From contig NC_086374.1 of NCBI RefSeq assembly GCF_036588685.1, positions 27,830,886 to 27,894,885 of the forward strand: a DNA stretch of 64,000 bases, read 5' to 3'. Below the pieces are notes generated by a model. That model worked only from the letters and a program-made list of their open reading frames with translations, was not told the origin of the DNA and did no database searches. This DNA is from Mytilus trossulus (taxonomy: Eukaryota; Mollusca; Bivalvia; Mytilida; Mytilidae). Shown one piece after another: positions 36,901 to 48,779 of this stretch. Position 1 is the stretch's first letter. Each line of letters starts with the position of its first letter. The position numbers were made by a program, and so were the translations under genes.

Positions 36901-39900
36901 ACCAAAATAGGGGTAACAAACCAAAACCGAGGGAAACGCATAGCATATAAGAGGAGAACAACGACACAACATTAAAATGTAACACACACAGAAACGGACC
37001 AAGTATCAGACAAAATCCCATGATAATAACTCATATAACATCAAAATCAAATACATGAATTTGGGATAGACAAGTACCGTGACACGTCTTATCGCAATAT
37101 CAATTTACACTAAAAAAATAAGAGAAAACAAACGACGCAACGTTAAAATGTACCACACAAAGAAACGAACAATACTATAACAATGGCCATGTTCCTGACT
37201 TGGTAGAGGACATTTTTTACAAGGACAAAATGGTGGGTTGAACCTGGTTTTGTGGCATGCCAAACCTCGCACTTTAATGGCTATGTTAAACATATCATTG
37301 AAATGACAACATAATAGTACAGGACTACACTACAAATTAATAGGAGAACGTATTAGACAAAGAAACACATGATTAATAGATAACAAAAAGCATCAGAACA
37401 CCTTTAAAGTCGTAGATTGATCTATGTTTATCTGATTTAAGTTAATAACAAAATCGTTTTTGAAAATGAATATGCAAATGAAAAATACATTACTTTTCAG
37501 ATTCAAATTGCTTCATGTGTTTCTGATATTCTTAATTTCATTTCTCCTTATTTCAGTAAATGGGACAGATTTCCATGATAATAAAGAACCAATGCGACCA
37601 AACGAATACTCTACGGTAAGACGACATGGTATATTCGAGCAGGAAAACCTGTCAATAGGACAACTAAAGAGCAAAAACACTACCGCATTAACCAGTTGAA
37701 GAGAAAAGAGACTTGTTGTTTTAAAACCATAATTAAGCATATGTTTAAAATTAATATTTAAATATGACCATAAGTATTAAGTTTCATATTGATATGAGCG
37801 CGAATTATAATATTGCAAATATGAACGTGCCTTAAACAAAAACTTTAACCCGATACAGATACCTGTAATGACAGACGAACGCAGAAAAAACGTCACACAC
37901 GTGTATCTTTTTAGGCGACCAACAAAGTGGATGGAAAGTTTTAATTTGTGTTTTTCTCTGTACGTCTACTTACAAAAATCAATAAAATCAAGTCTATATA
38001 TTTATATATCAATCTAGAAAACTGTCAACTGTGTGTTATTTCTTCATTTTACAGTATGCCTATGCTCGACGAGCAGATAAAGTAATCACACAGCATAACA
38101 AAAGTCAACCTATGTTCTTGTACCTTCCTTTCCAGTCAGTTCATGAACCAATAGAGGTAATTTGTTACTGATATTTTTTTTACACTATTTGATATGTTAG
38201 ATAAGTCATACAAAACTAATCTTGAATTCCATCCAAATTCTTTCTTAATTTTGGGAACTTTCATTTGAAACATATTTATCGTTAATAAAAAAAATATATG
38301 ACCCTTCGCATGTTTCTATGTTGTTATACATCATTCGCTTTTATCATTCCTGATTAAGCTAGGACGCCTACAATGTATTATCATCGTATATCTAGTTTTA
38401 GCTCGATACTGCTACTTGTGGACTCATCTCCAATGTTATTTGATCAGTATTCGTTGCTTTGGTACTTACAGTTTTATTACATATTCTGCTTCGTCTTTTG
38501 AATAGAAAAAAACAAAGTTGACCTTGGGTGTATTTGGTTGATAATTTTATGAGCCTTTCTCATATAGCTCTTCATGTGATTCAGTTCTGAAATTATTGTA
38601 AATACAAATATTTGACTTTGAGCACCTGATTAAGGTAAAAGAAATATTCACAAATAAGTTGTATTTTGCTTCCTGTGGAATCATTATTACCGGTATTCGT
38701 TGGATACCATTTTTTGTGGGATTCTTTGGTACAGATGAACTACGAATTCAATTGTTAAATGTATGATATATTTCTTAAGGCCTGTATGCAGAACAAGACA
38801 AAACCACATAGATAAATATCTACAAGTTTGCATTAGTCCACGAAATTTGGTATTCACAAAAATTGTTATCCACAAAAAATGTATCCACAGTTAAAAACTA
38901 TTTATCTTTTAGGTTCCTAAAATTTACGAAAATATGTACGAAAACATCAAGAATGATGGAAGAAGAAAATTTTCGGGTAATATTTTCTATACATATTTCA
39001 TAAGAAAATGTGATATAAGTGACAATGAGACAACTCTCAATTCAACTCATAATGTTTAAAGTGATCAAAGTACGGCCTCTTATACGGAGGCTTGGCTCAA
39101 ACCGAACATCAAACTATAAAGGGCCCAAACATTACTAGTGTTCCACAATTCGAACAGGAACAACAATGGTCTAATTTTTATAAAAAAAACCAAACACGAT
39201 AAACACTCATGAACCACACCAACAAACAACAACAACTAAACAACAACATCCTGACTTAGTACGGGTGTATACAAATGCAAAAGACAATTTAGATCTAAAT
39301 GAAAACTTGACTCTTTATTGTGTATTTGTGCTAAATTGAAGAGCAGGTCTTATAGTACATAGTACATTGTTTAGAATTTTTGATTTTACAGGAATGGTAA
39401 CAGCATTAGATGATGCCATTGGAAACGTTACAGATTCACTGAAGCGTAACGGAATGTTTGAAGATACCCTGATCATATTTACTGCAGATGTAAGTATATG
39501 ACAATTTCAATAGTACCATTTATTAAGTCCCCCAAACAAAGTTTGGAGACTTATTGTTTTTGCTCGGTTCTTATTATTTTTATTCTTCTTCTTCTTCTTC
39601 TTCTTCTTCTTCTTCTTCTTCTTCTTCTTCTTCTTCTTCTTCTTCTTCTTCTTCTTCCTCCTCTTCTTCTTCCGCCACTTTAAAAAATGAACTTGTCCGC
39701 AGCGTTTCTCCAAAACCGCTTGTCAGATTGACTTTGGATTTCATAAAATGGTAGACTAATATGTCTAGGTGAGCCATCAATCTTTCGTTTGTGCATTGGG
39801 GTCTCTTAAGGGGTATTTTGGGGGGTTGAAAGGAGGGAGGGGTTTACTATAGAACCCTATGGGATTTTATTTTGAAAAAAAATTCAAATGAATATAACTT

Positions 39901-42900
39901 AAAAACTGTAAGTGATATTTACATGCAGTCTTCAGAAATGATTATAGGACAATAAAACAAAACACATGAAATATAGGGGTAGTCCCTGGGGGTCATCCCC
40001 AACCCCTTCAATTTGAGAATATGCTTTTATCTTGTAAAGGGTCCAGATCCCCACCCCTAAACCATATATTTTCTTGAATGGGACCATAAAAAAAATCAAA
40101 TGAATTCAAGGGAGGTCCCCGGGGGTCATCCCCACCCCATTCAATTTGAGAATGTGCTATTATCTTCTAAACGGTCCAGATCCCCACCCCTAAACCATAT
40201 ACATTCTTGTAGGGGACAATAAAACAAATCAAATGAAATAAAAGGGAAGTCCCTATGAGGTCACCACACCCCCTCTTGTTTGAAAACTTGTAAACGGTCC
40301 AGATCCCCACCCCTAAACCATATATATTCTTGCATGTGACAATAAAACGAATCACATGAAATTTGATGGAAGTTCCTGGGGGTCATCCCCACCCAGTTCA
40401 ATTTGAGAATGCGCTATTATCTTGTAAACGGTCCAGATCCCCACCCCTAAACCATATATATTCTTGTTGGGGACAATAAAACAAATCATATGAAATAAAA
40501 GGGAAGTCCCTAGGGGGTCACCCCATCCCCTCTTGTTTGAAAACTTGTAAACGGTCCAGATCCCCAACCCTAAACCATATATATTCTTGCATGTGACAAT
40601 AAAACAAATCACATGAAATTTGATGGAAGTTCTTGGGGTCCCCCCTCCCGTTCAATCTGAGAATGTACTATTATCTTGTAAACGGTCCAGATCCCCACCC
40701 CTAACCCATATATATTCTTGTAGGGGACAATAAAACAAATCATATGAAATAAAAAGGGAAGTCCCTAGGGGGTCACCCCACCCCCTCTTGTTTGAAAACT
40801 TGTAAACGGTCCAGATCCCCACCCCTAAACCATATATATTCTTGTATGGGACAATAAAACAAATCACATGAAATTAGAAAGAAGTTGCTGGGGTCACCCC
40901 CTCTCCGATCAATTTGAGAATGTACTATTATCTTGTAAACGGTCCAGATCCCCCACCTCTAAACCATATATTTTCTTGTTGACAATAAAACAAATGAAAT
41001 GAAATGTAGGTTAAGTCCCTGGGGGTCACCACCACCCCCTCCTGTTTGAAAACTTGTAAATGGTGGAGATCCCTACTCGTAAGCCATATATAATCTTGTA
41101 TGGGACAAAATCAAATCAAATGAACATGGGACCATATGAATGGGGAGTTATGGGAGCTTTGTTTGGGAGACTTCGTAACAGCATCCTGTTACAATTACTT
41201 CTTGTTTTTAACTATATCTACAGTTCTTTTTCATATTGAACACAAACATAAGTGTTTATTTATATGTTATAGACACACAATACACAGTATTTTTTTTATT
41301 GCTATCATCAGTTGTCTTCAGATACATTACATGGTGATCATTGTTGAAGGCATATACTTACCTATAATGACCAAAATCCAAGTCATTTTGACTCTGGTGG
41401 AAAGTTATCTCATTGACAACCATATACTATTTTGTTTATTTGTAAAGATGGAAGCATTGAAACATTTAAAAAAAAAACTAACATATTACGGTTATAAAGA
41501 AGCTAATCGAGCATTATCAAGTTTAAGATTTTGCTGTTCATTGATATGATTTTAATTATAATTGGACTTTTTACAAATTTTCTTTTTTTTTAAATGGAAG
41601 GGATAGCAATGTTTGACCCCAGGAATAGATTATCTAATCTCTATTTGGCACAATCTTTTGGATATTTTCAATCCTTAATGCAACTCGTAATTTAGTATTG
41701 TCACTGATTATTCCTTTGTAGATGAAACGCTCGTACACACTTTTAGCCCTGGTATCTATGCAGAGTTTATTCAGTATTTAAACATTTCTTAGGATTTATT
41801 AATTAATTGTTTACAAATAAGAATTAAGTTATTTTTCAAGGAAGAAACTAACTATTTTTAAGAATGGTGGTATGCCAAGCTATTCTGGGAATAATTACCC
41901 ACTGAGAGGGAGTAAGGCAACAGTATATGAAGGAGGAACTCGGGCTTCGGCTTTCGTATATGGTTCGGGACTTCAGAAAAATAATACTGTTTTTGATGGG
42001 TAATAGATATAATAGTAGCAGTACTTTTTTGTGTTTATTGTTGTATTGAGAATTTATGACTTTAATAAAAGAAACACGATTCCAGATTGTACAATAATCC
42101 ATGGTGTACTTGCTTTGTTGTTTACTGAAACAATTAAAAAAACCAGAATTAACTTGAATGAATTTTCGAATTTATGTATTTATTAAACTACAAATTGTTT
42201 TTTTTTCTTCAACATTGACATGATAATCTACACAATAATGTAAATATCACCATACGACTTCCAATAATGAGTTGATTGTTTACTCAATATTGTTGTTTTT
42301 AGTATGATTCATGCTGTGGACTGGATGCCAACAATTCTCTCTGCTGCTGGAGGAGAAGGTCAAGGTAAATATATATATACATATCTCAGTCAGTTTCAAA
42401 TATGACGAAATTATAAATAATTTGGATAACAGTTGGTAATTTTCTTTGAAAGATCAAAGTCCGAGACAAAGCCGATGATATACACATCTACTGTTTGACA
42501 AATATTTCGACTGAACAATTAAGCAAATAACAGATGAAATTAATGACACTCGGGCGGTACTTTCAAAAAGTACCGTTATAAAACTACTTCAAGAAAACAG
42601 AAAACGGGAAGTCCCTTATCAAAAGAAAATCTCTGAAATACACTAACTGCTTCTTTTTTAGTTTTTCTTATTTAAATTGCTGATCATTTCTTCTGAATTA
42701 GTGAGAATAGAATATTCGTGTAACATTTCAATCATTAAAGTCATATGAAACCTCAAATTAAAAAAAAATATGCACATGTTTTTATATCTAAATGGATAGT
42801 TTTCATTATACAACTTATGTACATATACTTTTTTCTGAGGAAAATTCTTTAATTTGTCCACATTTAGAAGAAGTTTACTTATTTCTAATTGCTTGCTTCC

Positions 42901-45886
42901 AGCAAGTAATTCGCCGACATATTTTCCGTATGCATAGTGACCCGAGCGTAACCCTCCTCGTAAAAATCCGGTGACCACAATACGCATGGATCTGTCATTG
43001 AAATAAACAAATATCTGATTATACATGCTCAATACCCATGCTTTTTGTGATTTGTTTACTATAAGGTGACAATCGGTAAAACTCGGCTTCAAAACACGGC
43101 ATTTAATGAGCAGCCATATTTGTTAAATCATAACAAACAGAGAGAGAAAAAAATTGACGATTATATGATATATTTGAGAAAATAATAATTAAATCGTGCA
43201 CAGAGAACTAAGTTTATGATATATACATTCATTGGTTCAAGAATTGGACAACCATTATTGTTCACCACTCACTCGTTTCATATGACTTTAATTCATTTTT
43301 TTTCCAAGTTAGTGGAATTGATGGTTTGAATATGTGGCCAAGCATAAGTGAAGGAGTTCAATCCTCTCTGAGATCAGAGTTCATCTATAACCTTGACGAT
43401 TCGTTAGTGCCTATTATGGGCCGTGCAGCTATTAGGTCAGTGTATAGCAAAATAGTAAGACATTTTAAGAGTAATGATTTCACGATAGTTTTTACTCTTC
43501 AGGTAAATACATGAAATTCCGAAAACTGCCACTATTTGATTGTGTCTGTTAATGTTGATTTAGATTCAAGTTTACTTTGCGATATACCAAAAGAAATACC
43601 TTACAAAGGGTTGCTTTCATGATACTAACAGTATAATACATTGAATAATTGCGTGTACTTTTTGCTATAGAATGGGTGATTTCAAGTTAATAGAAGGATT
43701 TGCTGGTAAGTTTAATGACTGGTACCCAGTTCCGGAGACCGAAGAAGACGCAAAAATAGATGAACCAAAAGTAGACTACTACCAGTTATATAACTTGAGA
43801 GGTAAATTTAGGCTGTAGTAGTTGAGCAAGATCGTTCCAATTGTTTACTTGTTTTTTTTTTAATGAGAAATGTATAATTTATTTCTTGTTATATGATTAA
43901 TGCAACAATATTGCCGTGAGGAACTTATCGTAAAATACCCCCTAAAAACAGTAGGGATTTTATAATGGAATACAAATTCCTCTAAAATATTCGTTCAAAA
44001 TGGAGGATACATTCTGAAACATTACAGTATTTGCTCTTGTTGGAAAAAAGAGAAGAGAATATTTGTCACGACGGATATCTTTTTTTTTTTGTCTTTTAAA
44101 ATCCATAGAAAACGCTTTGGTAGGAATACAGGCAATAGTAATTTATCGATGTTAATATCCCATAAATCGATCAATAAGACAATAATTGTAACAAGAATAA
44201 CTGATAGAAATTCTTGAACACATAAATGATCGAGACACGTATTTCCGATAGCGTATGCGTTTTCTACATATATGTAAACATTTTCAGAAGAAGTATCACT
44301 CCACGGAATTAAAATTCTACTTTAGGATACATTTTTGAGAAATATATGACATATGTATCCCCTCCTTTTACAATAACTTATAGCAAATACATAAGGAGCC
44401 GTGATGCAGCGCATCGGAATACTAAACAGTTTTTTTTTCTGGTTCAATCCCCGTTCCTGAGAGAAAATATCAGGGACTGAATATGTTGTTGAGATACGAT
44501 GAAAGTTCTTTGGAAGGGGGCGATACATGGCTAACCCGCGTTTAGAGAGAGTCATGTCTCTTGCACGTTAAATACATCATTGTAAATTTCGAGAAAGAGC
44601 AGGTTAATGCCGCTAAAGCATCACTCGCAACCGCAAAGTGGAAAGAGATTAATATAAATTGCAATAACTTGTTTTCCCAACCGACTATAAACATATATGT
44701 TTCAAATTTAAGAATTCCAACTACTTAATATCAAATCAACGGAAGATACTGATACATAGATATTTTTCCCTGACTGTATATTGCTACCTAGATATATGAC
44801 AATTTGGAATAAGACAATTTGGAATTTTAACAATGACCGTAAAAGTTATGAAGTGTCGATTGCAGGGATTATTCCCCATAACTATTTTTGGCTAAGAAGA
44901 AAATCCCTGATTATGATTTCTGTATGGTATGCTTGCACATGAAGTTTCTTCACATGTAAAGTAGGATCTGCTTACTTTTCCGAAGCACCCGAGACAACCC
45001 GTGGTTTATGGTGAATATCATGATGCCCAGTCTTTATATTTTTATGTTGTGTTTTATTTACTATCATAATTGTTTGGTTATTTTTTCTCATGGCGTCATC
45101 ACTATATTCTTAACTGAGTTTGAATTTCCCTTTGGTATATTTCGCAGTTCTTGAAATATAAAAACGCCATTAGATTGAAGTTATGGTATGATCCTATTGA
45201 GAAATGTTAAAGTGACTATCGGAGAGTTGATATAAACACGTTTGTCATAGGTAAAAGTTTAAAGTCGTCCATAAATGTGAAATTCGACAAAGAGGTCAAG
45301 ACTTGAAAGATAACTTTATGTTTCGATAGTATCCTTAATTTCAGGTTTTCTTGTATATATGGGATACCTTGAAGGCAAATTCATAAAGTGGAACTCCGAA
45401 GTCGTCCATAAAAACTATGAAAATCAGACGCCATTAACCCACGGATCAATTAAAAAAACAACTGCCAATTTCAGTGATAAAGTAACAGATGTGGATCATG
45501 GATTTTGAAAAGGGTCATCAACAAAACCATGTTAGGAGTGGGGGAAAATGTATGCATTATTCATAAATATTGCTCTATAAGTGATTCCAGCACTCAATAC
45601 ATCTCTGAGTACGCAGTTTTTAAAGCACCTCTAATAACTCGTATTTCTAGTTTGCTATTTGCTTTTTTGTTTATTTTGTATTCTTTGGTAATTATTGTTT
45701 TGGTATTTTGTAGATGATCCTAATGAACGCAACAATTTGCATACTAAGGAGCATAACATGCTCAAAAAGATGAAAGAAAGGCTTGAAGAATACAGAAAAT
45801 ATATCGTTCCACCTGTAACAGAGAAAGCAGACCCTGCATCGAACCCAAATAATTATAATGGTTACTGGACACCTGGTTGGTGTTAG
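30930..45886 (+). CDS. arylsulfatase B-like sulfatase, gene B (14 exons, 474 aa)
   Basis: Exons: 30930-31026, 33667-33778, 34631-34682, 36221-36324, 36633-36739, 37557-37615, 38055-38156, 38913-38976, 39392-39489, 41863-41999, 42303-42364, 43309-43435, 43671-43801 and 45714-45886. They sum to 1425 nt with stop, in phase throughout. Exon 1 encodes a signal peptide (MDVFVYGLLFLTLSKCVVS), then [12 protein letters not shown]. Catalytic residues by family knowledge: D30-D31, C68 and R72 (CTPSR), K122 and H124 (GKWHLG), H207 (QSVHEP), D265-N266 (FTADNGG) and K283 (PLRGSK). Possible N-glycosylation sites include NRT, NYT and NVT. The protein ends YWTPGWC. Exon lengths match gene A except exons 1 and 11-13. 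The exon 12 donor is GTCAGT, weaker than the others. The introns hold a reverse-transcriptase fragment (intron 3), a large foldback insertion (intron 9) and a MITE-like element (intron 11). It is a likely secreted or lysosomal sulfatase. Confidence 0.92.
31550..31692 (-). repeat. dispersed repeat family R2, partial copy
   Basis: Shares GGAATGTGTCAAAGAGACAACAACC, GGGTCTTCAATG and GAGAAACTC with copies at 46640, 48790 (opposite), 56320 and 59265 (opposite). It abuts the ACAAAAATGTATA tandem array. Confidence 0.7.
31681..31800. repeat. short tandem repeat with AAACAAAAATGTATA units
   Basis: Six or so copies of (CC/GT)TAAACAAAAATGTATAC at 17-30 bp spacing in gene B intron 1. Confidence 0.8.
32553..32682. 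repeat. long near-perfect palindrome (about 50-bp arms)
   Basis: The left arm CTGGTCATTATTGTGATATA, continuing TGGACTGTCC...GGACAGTGGTATTGACT, is mirrored by AGTCAATACCACCGTCC...GGGCAGTCCATATATCAC and GATAATGACCAG. The loop is about 20 nt. It is a foldback/MITE-like insertion in gene B intron 1. Confidence 0.8.
32950..33040. repeat. ~32-bp tandem repeat, three units
   Basis: ACAGAGAAACCACGGCCAACCGG, ACAGAGAAACCACGCCCCAACGG and ACAGACGGAAACCACGCCCC follow one another. An inverted ACCGGT motif (GACCGGTTTTC, AATGACCGGTGG) follows to about 33100. Confidence 0.65.
34765..35800 (+). pseudogene. reverse transcriptase fragment with 3' tail, best-preserved copy
   Basis: Frame 34793-35149 encodes FGGRVFQQTVGIPMGTNCAP, then [29 protein letters not shown] and LEIKDTTDTVKSAS. 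After a stop the reading continues (LYDKRDDFSFPIVNF, APAYGVYISQLIRYSRACIS, HDFLDRGLLLTRKLL). The catalytic YIDD is intact, but a stop splits the frame and the 5' half is missing. The tail (AGGATCTGCTTACCCTTCC through CTATGTTGTGTC) recurs alone at 5553 and 44945. It lies in gene B intron 3 and is absent from gene C. Confidence 0.8.
36835..37310 (-). repeat. dispersed repeat family R5 (two adjacent pieces)
   Basis: Contains GATAAAGGCAACAGTAGTAT, AACAAACCAAAACCGAGGGA, AACAACGACACAACATTAAA, then CAATGGCCATGTTCCTGACT, GGTGGGTTGAACCTGG and CTCGCACTTTAATGG. It reads as the complement of 49040-49340. It lies in gene B intron 5. Confidence 0.65.
38430..38645 (+). repeat. dispersed repeat family R4, degraded copy in gene B intron 7
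   Basis: GTATTCGTTGCTTTGGTACTT, CATATAGCTCTTCATGTG and TTTGACTTTGAGCACCTGAT follow the R4 order with many changes. Confidence 0.5.
39583..39673. repeat. (TTC)n microsatellite, about 30 units
   Basis: An almost pure TTC run of about 90 bp with two interruptions near the 3' end. The poly-Ser, poly-Leu, poly-Lys and poly-Glu open frames over it are artefacts. Confidence 0.95.
39960..41125. repeat. tandem array, alternating 134/123-bp units (dimer ~257 bp)
   Basis: GGTCCAGATCCCCACCCCTAA begins near 40039, 40173, 40296, 40430, 40553, 40683, 40808, 40940 and 41062. Spacing alternates about 134 and 123. Long units carry TTCAATTTGAGAATGTGCTA, short units CCTCTTGTTTGAAAACTTG. The minus-strand open frames here are repeat translations, not genes. 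Confidence 0.85.
42734..43292. mobile_element. MITE-like element, 18-bp inverted ends, gene B intron 11
   Basis: ATTAAAGTCATATGAAAC at 42734-42751 is exactly inverted at 43275-43292 (GTTTCATATGACTTTAAT). The length is 559 bp. The 144-codon minus-strand frame at 43092-42658 crosses the left end and has no recognisable domain, so I do not call it a gene. No target duplication is clear. The right end lies 16 nt before exon 12. Confidence 0.65.
44390..44580 (+). mobile_element. possible second tRNA-derived SINE
   Basis: A B-box-like GGTTCAATCCC lies at about 44440, with AAGGAGCCGTGATGCAGCGCATCG upstream and CTCTTGCACGTTAA downstream. The A box is poor, so this is a weak call. Confidence 0.35.
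44945..45155 (+). repeat. reverse-transcriptase-element 3' tail, solo copy in gene B intron 13
   Basis: Starts GTAGGATCTGCTTACTTTTC, matching AGGATCTGCTTACCCTTCC after the copy at 34.8 kb. It continues through TTTATGTTGTG and CATGGCGTCATC to GTTTGAATTTCCCTTTGGTA. The coding region is missing. Confidence 0.6.
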
Positions 45887-45988
45887 TTTTTTTTATATAT
45901 TAAACAGTTGACAAACAAACAATCAGCATCAAGTATTTGGTGCAGGATTAGAACCAGACAATTGAATCATGGTGTATATAGCATTTTA

Positions 45989-45994
45989 AATAAA
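45989..45994 (+). terminator. candidate polyadenylation signal of gene B
   Basis: AATAAA lies about 100 nt after the gene B stop codon. It is the first canonical hexamer downstream of the stop that I noticed. Confidence 0.45.
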
Positions 45995-46234
45995 TTCATC
46001 ATAGGTAGCAGGCTTTCATTTTTTGTTTTACCAAAGTTTAACTCATGCTTTCGGATTTTTTTTGGAAAATTTTGTTGTCATGTTAAAGTGAATCATAGAT
46101 GTCTTTGTATGCAGTCGAATTACTAATATTTCATATATGAAAGCATGTTGTGGTTGGTATGCAGGTATTACGACATTTTATAATTGAATCATATTCATAG
46201 TCATATAGTTTAATAAAAAAAAAAACATAAGTGC

Positions 46235-46510
46235 TGGCATAAAGATATGCTATTAAAAAGACTAATGCAAAGTTGGCGTAAAGTAAAATCACAAAATTAC
46301 TTAACTCTGAGGAAAAATCAAAAAGGAAAGCATTAAATGAACGGATAAAAACTGTCATATTTCGCACTAGGTACATGGATTTTCTCATGTAGAAATTCAA
46401 AATGGTAGCTTGAACCTAGTTTAAAGTTAGCTGCATTTCTCACTTGTATGTCAGTCGCATCAAATTCCATTATATTGATAACGATGCGTGAACAAAAAAT
46501 AAACAGATGT
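46235..46510 (-). repeat. dispersed repeat family R3, reverse copy
   Basis: Reverse complement of the 8985 copy: AAAATCACAAAATTACTTAAC, ATTAAATGAACGG, TTGTATGTCAGTCGCATCAA, ATTCCATTATATTGATAACG. Confidence 0.7.
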
Positions 46511-46634
46511 AAAAGATTTAAAAGGTAAAAATGACAAAAAATAGAGCAGAAATATTGTGTTAAAATCTTAATCACTAAAAAACGAACAGATATGCACCAA
46601 AGAGGCACAAATGGCATATAGACAAATAAATTTG

Positions 46635-46830
46635 TGAAAGGAAATGGGGAATGTGTCAAAGCGACAACAACCGGACCATAGAGCAGACAACAACCGGACC
46701 ATAGAGCAGGCAACAGCCGAAGACCGCCAAAGGGTCTTCAATGTAGTGAGAAACTCCAGCACCCGTATGCGTCCTTCAGCTGTCCCCTTAAAAATATGTA
46801 AACTAGTACAGTGATAATGGACGTCATTCT
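46635..46830 (-). repeat. dispersed repeat family R2, copy
   Basis: Contains GGGAATGTGTCAAAGCGAC, then a short internal tandem of CAACAACCGGACCATAGAGCAG, then CCCGTATGCGTCCTTCAGCTG and TGATAATGGACGTCATTCT. Confidence 0.75.
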
Positions 46831-48779
46831 AAACACTGAATTATACAAAAGAAACTAAAATTAAAAATCATAGAAGGCTAACAAAGACCAGAGGCTCATG
46901 AGTTGGGATAGACACAAAATTGCGGCGGGGTTATACGTGTTTAGACAAAGCATTATCTCAAATAACTTAAGACAAGACTACACAAATTTACTATAGTAAA
47001 ATAACACAATGACGGATGAATACGTACAGAGCCATGTCATATCTATTTTAAAGAAATATAAAAAGGTATCCCAAAAGGCATATAGACAAAGCACATTAGC
47101 AAAAATGAAGAACACGAATACGAGAATATCATGAATAATGCAGAAAATGAGATTTTCAAAAAGACGTCTAGTTATAGACTTTAAAGCATCAATCTAATAT
47201 GCGGCGTTATTTCTTATCATCCATGCTAAATATCTGTGCTTTCCGTTTTGTATGGTCTTAAAAAAAAAACATACGGTGCAAATATAGTAGAATCAACGTC
47301 AAATTTCAAGAAAACACACGAAGAACGTAAAAACGGAACATGCACAATACACGCTTTAGATATTTAATAAGGTGTATAAAAGATGGTCAAAAAATATCAA
47401 ATGGACTTAATAAGTATCAGTTTGCTTGAAGTTTTAATTGTTAAAGAAGACAGAATATGCAAAAAGATAGCACCTTGGAACTTTTGCACTTAATTGACCT
47501 TGACTTTGATCTGGATTTGACGACCGAGCATAATGATGGGTGCATTTAACCTTTTTTTTTATGGTTTCACTCCAATAAAATAATTTATTTAGATTTAAAT
47601 GAAGTAACTATCTAGCTGACTATAATTAAGGTGGAAATGAAGTAATTTTGGTAGAATGTTGGGTTATGCAGTTTCACTTTAATTTTTATTTTTTTTTTAA
47701 ATGTCAAATTCTTAATTGTCGTCATCTTTAGGGGTGAATACAACTGCTTAACACGCTTAAGTGTCATAGCTTTTTGATTGACAAATGGTATTGTTTTCAG
47801 AATTTACGGAGAAATACAAAAGTCTAAGAACAATTTCTCGCTATTTCTGCACAAATAGCCGAGATTCCTTCCTCACTTTTTCAATTTTCAAATTAACAAG
47901 GCGCCTTTAATTAGGAAATATTACTTTAAGCTGTTATCTTGTATCAATCATCTTGAAACTGTACATTTCTCGCTGCAATATCCTTTATTTTGCCAGTTTT
48001 GTCAATTTATTTTGTAATCTAACTACAAAAAAAAATACTTATTTAAAGATACTGCTTTATATCAAATTACATATTGTATGTGAGATTGAAATGAAAACTG
48101 CTACTTTCACATTTGGTGCTTCACAAATTTATAAAAACTAATGATCTGGAAAACCACTGTCATCGAGTAAATAAATAAAAACCAAAACATTTAAAAAAAA
48201 AAATTAAGCCCGTTTTCATAAGTGCTTTCAAATTGTTTTAGTTAAACGTAAGGTAGATATTCAATTTATCACTAATGTTATCTGATATTGTTTTATTCTG
48301 TAGGTGCATTAGTTGGGTTTAAATTGACTTTTCTGATTTGTTTAACTGTTTCCTCAGTTTTCTTGCTCCGTTGTTTTTTTTTTTTGTCACTGAAATAATT
48401 CATATCAATTATTCTGTGGTTAACATGTTGAAATGTACTGTTAGGAATTGTGCCTGATATTCATATGATGAAGACATAATCTTTCTATCAGTTTAATTTA
48501 GGTCTGGAGCTGGCATGTCAGTTAAATGCTAGTAGTCTGTTGTTATTTATGTATTATTGTTATTTTATTTATTTTCTTTTGTTACATGTTCTAACATCGG
48601 ACTCGAACTTCTCTTGAACTGAATTTTAATGTGCGTGTTGTTATGCGTTTAGTTTTCTACATTGGCTAGAGGTATATGGGGAGGGTTGAGATCTCATGAA
48701 TATGTTTAACCCCGCTATAATTTTGCTCTGGCCTTTGTTAGTCTTGTATGATTTTTAATTTTAGGTTCTTGTGTATAAA
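46831..48779. other. B-C intergenic spacer between two inverted R2 copies
   Basis: No gene is seen. It contains fragments resembling R3/R5 near the edges and otherwise AT-rich sequence. Confidence 0.5.

Larger units (their letters stand above)
39520..41178. mobile_element. 1.66-kb foldback insertion in gene B intron 9 carrying satellite arrays
   Basis: The left tip AAGTCCCCCAAACAAAG is inverted at the right tip CTTTGTTTGGGAGACTT. Outside the tips, gene B intron 9 matches gene C intron 9, which lacks everything between them. No clear target duplication was found. Inside are a (TTC)n tract and a nine-unit tandem array. Confidence 0.6.

Noticed and set aside
37460..37699. 79-codon frame starting MKMNMQMKN
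   Set aside because: Read-through of intron 5 into gene B exon 6; the true exon begins at the AG before 37557.
39498..39780. Overlapping open frames giving poly-Ser, poly-Leu, poly-Lys and poly-Glu proteins
   Set aside because: They are translations of a (TTC)n microsatellite in gene B intron 9.
40167..40867. Minus-strand frames with repeated KNIYGLGVGIWTVYKFSNKRG
   Set aside because: They follow a non-coding tandem array whose units happen to stay open; no domain or start/stop logic.
41136..41549. 137-codon plus-strand frame in gene B intron 9
   Set aside because: Low-complexity composition; it overlaps an R1-like repeat phrase shared with gene C intron 9 and the insertion boundary.
42658..43092. 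144-codon minus-strand frame in gene B intron 11
   Set aside because: Lies across a MITE-like element end, shows no recognisable domain and is inside an intron on the opposite strand.
46333..46762. Open frames of 64-126 codons between genes B and C
   Set aside because: They are translations of dispersed repeat families R2 and R3, seen elsewhere in the window.
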